From: Melioribacteraceae bacterium
Lineage (GTDB): Bacteria; Bacteroidota; Ignavibacteria; Ignavibacteriales; Melioribacteraceae
Assembly: GCA_027858595.1 (NCBI GenBank)
Contig: JAQICK010000229.1
Span: forward strand, 1-6,675
Length of the DNA: 6,675 bases
Direction: 5' to 3'
Shown: piece after piece, positions 6,603 to 6,675 of the stretch
How positions within the stretch are numbered: position 1 is the first letter of the stretch
How the letters are laid out: every line of letters starts with the position of its first letter
The notes under the pieces: model-generated
Databases searched by the model: none
The model's input: only the letters and a program-made list of their open reading frames with translations
What the model was told of the DNA's origin: nothing
Position numbers and translations under genes: made by a program

Positions 6603-6675
6603 ATGCAAGAGTTAGAAAATATTTTTCGTGTTAACTCAGAAAAGGCAAAAAAAGAGGAAATAGAGTTTTATATTA
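6603..6675 (+). CDS. Partial CDS running off the right edge, unknown
   Basis: An ATG at 6603 opens a frame that stays open to the end of the window (24 full codons): MQELENIFRVNSEK, followed by a Lys/Glu-rich helical stretch ending EFYI. It is divergent from the minus-strand TPR gene with a 146-base shared upstream region. An ATG eight bases upstream (6595) is in another frame and stops after 12 codons, so 6603 is the better start. No Shine-Dalgarno sequence is evident, the upstream being A-rich. The fragment is too short to assign a family; the sequence looks like an amphipathic N-terminal helix of a soluble protein. Confidence 0.5.
   Translation, partial: MQELENIFRVNSEKAKKEEIEFYI

Noticed and set aside
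1..6675. CRISPR array, tRNA, rRNA, transposase, phage or defence system
   Set aside because: No spaced direct repeats, no cloverleaf or rRNA-like conserved stretch, and no transposase, integrase, nuclease or toxin motif was found on either strand.

Overview
The window is AT-rich and has the look of a member of the Bacteroidota/Ignavibacteriota/Chlorobiota group. The signs are a TAnnTTTG-type -7 promoter element upstream of the helicase gene, weak or absent Shine-Dalgarno sequences at most starts, lysine-rich proteins, a TPR lipoprotein/anchor style typical of that group, and a small Tyr/Phe-rich outer-membrane-like protein. The phylum is an inference from style; no rRNA or other marker is present.

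Layout. Bases 1-249 hold no gene that can be supported, apart from a perfect hairpin at 33-54. A secreted TPR protein lies at 250-1128 (+). It is followed by a DEAD-box RNA helicase of the DeaD/CsdA type at 1278-3194 (+), which has its own good -7 element and an Arg/Ser/Gly-rich tail. After 79 bases comes a 598-residue protein at 3274-5070 (+). I read it as a divergent flavin-type TIM barrel related to nitronate monooxygenase/FabK, with a large inserted helical region and a Cys-containing C-terminal half. A very clear intrinsic terminator (5092-5131) closes this block. A small secreted, probably outer-membrane beta-barrel protein (5170-5775, +) then faces a membrane-anchored TPR protein on the minus strand (5845-6456), with a hairpin between the converging genes. 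A divergent control region with an inverted repeat (6507-6560) separates the anchored TPR gene from the first 24 codons of another plus-strand gene that leaves the window at 6675.

The two most striking observations are these. (1) The helicase frame appears shifted by one missing base after Tyr606, exactly inside a repeated TCT-TAT-GGN unit. The -1 frame opens at that very point and continues the basic Arg/Ser/Asn/Gly tail to its own stop at 3185-3187. (2) The 598-residue protein carries, in the right order, the landmarks of nitronate-monooxygenase-like barrels (GGH, a GGVGT phosphate loop, VGWGT), but is far longer than that family and has six Cys, five of them in its C-terminal half. A second possible one-base loss, in a run of five A at the start of the minus-strand TPR gene, would restore an ATG start. 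Two such events in a short window could also mean sequencing error.

The genes do not form one obvious pathway. The helicase and the flavoprotein-like gene may be co-transcribed, because no terminator is visible between them. The other genes look like independent housekeeping or envelope units. I see no mobile element, CRISPR array, tRNA or rRNA.
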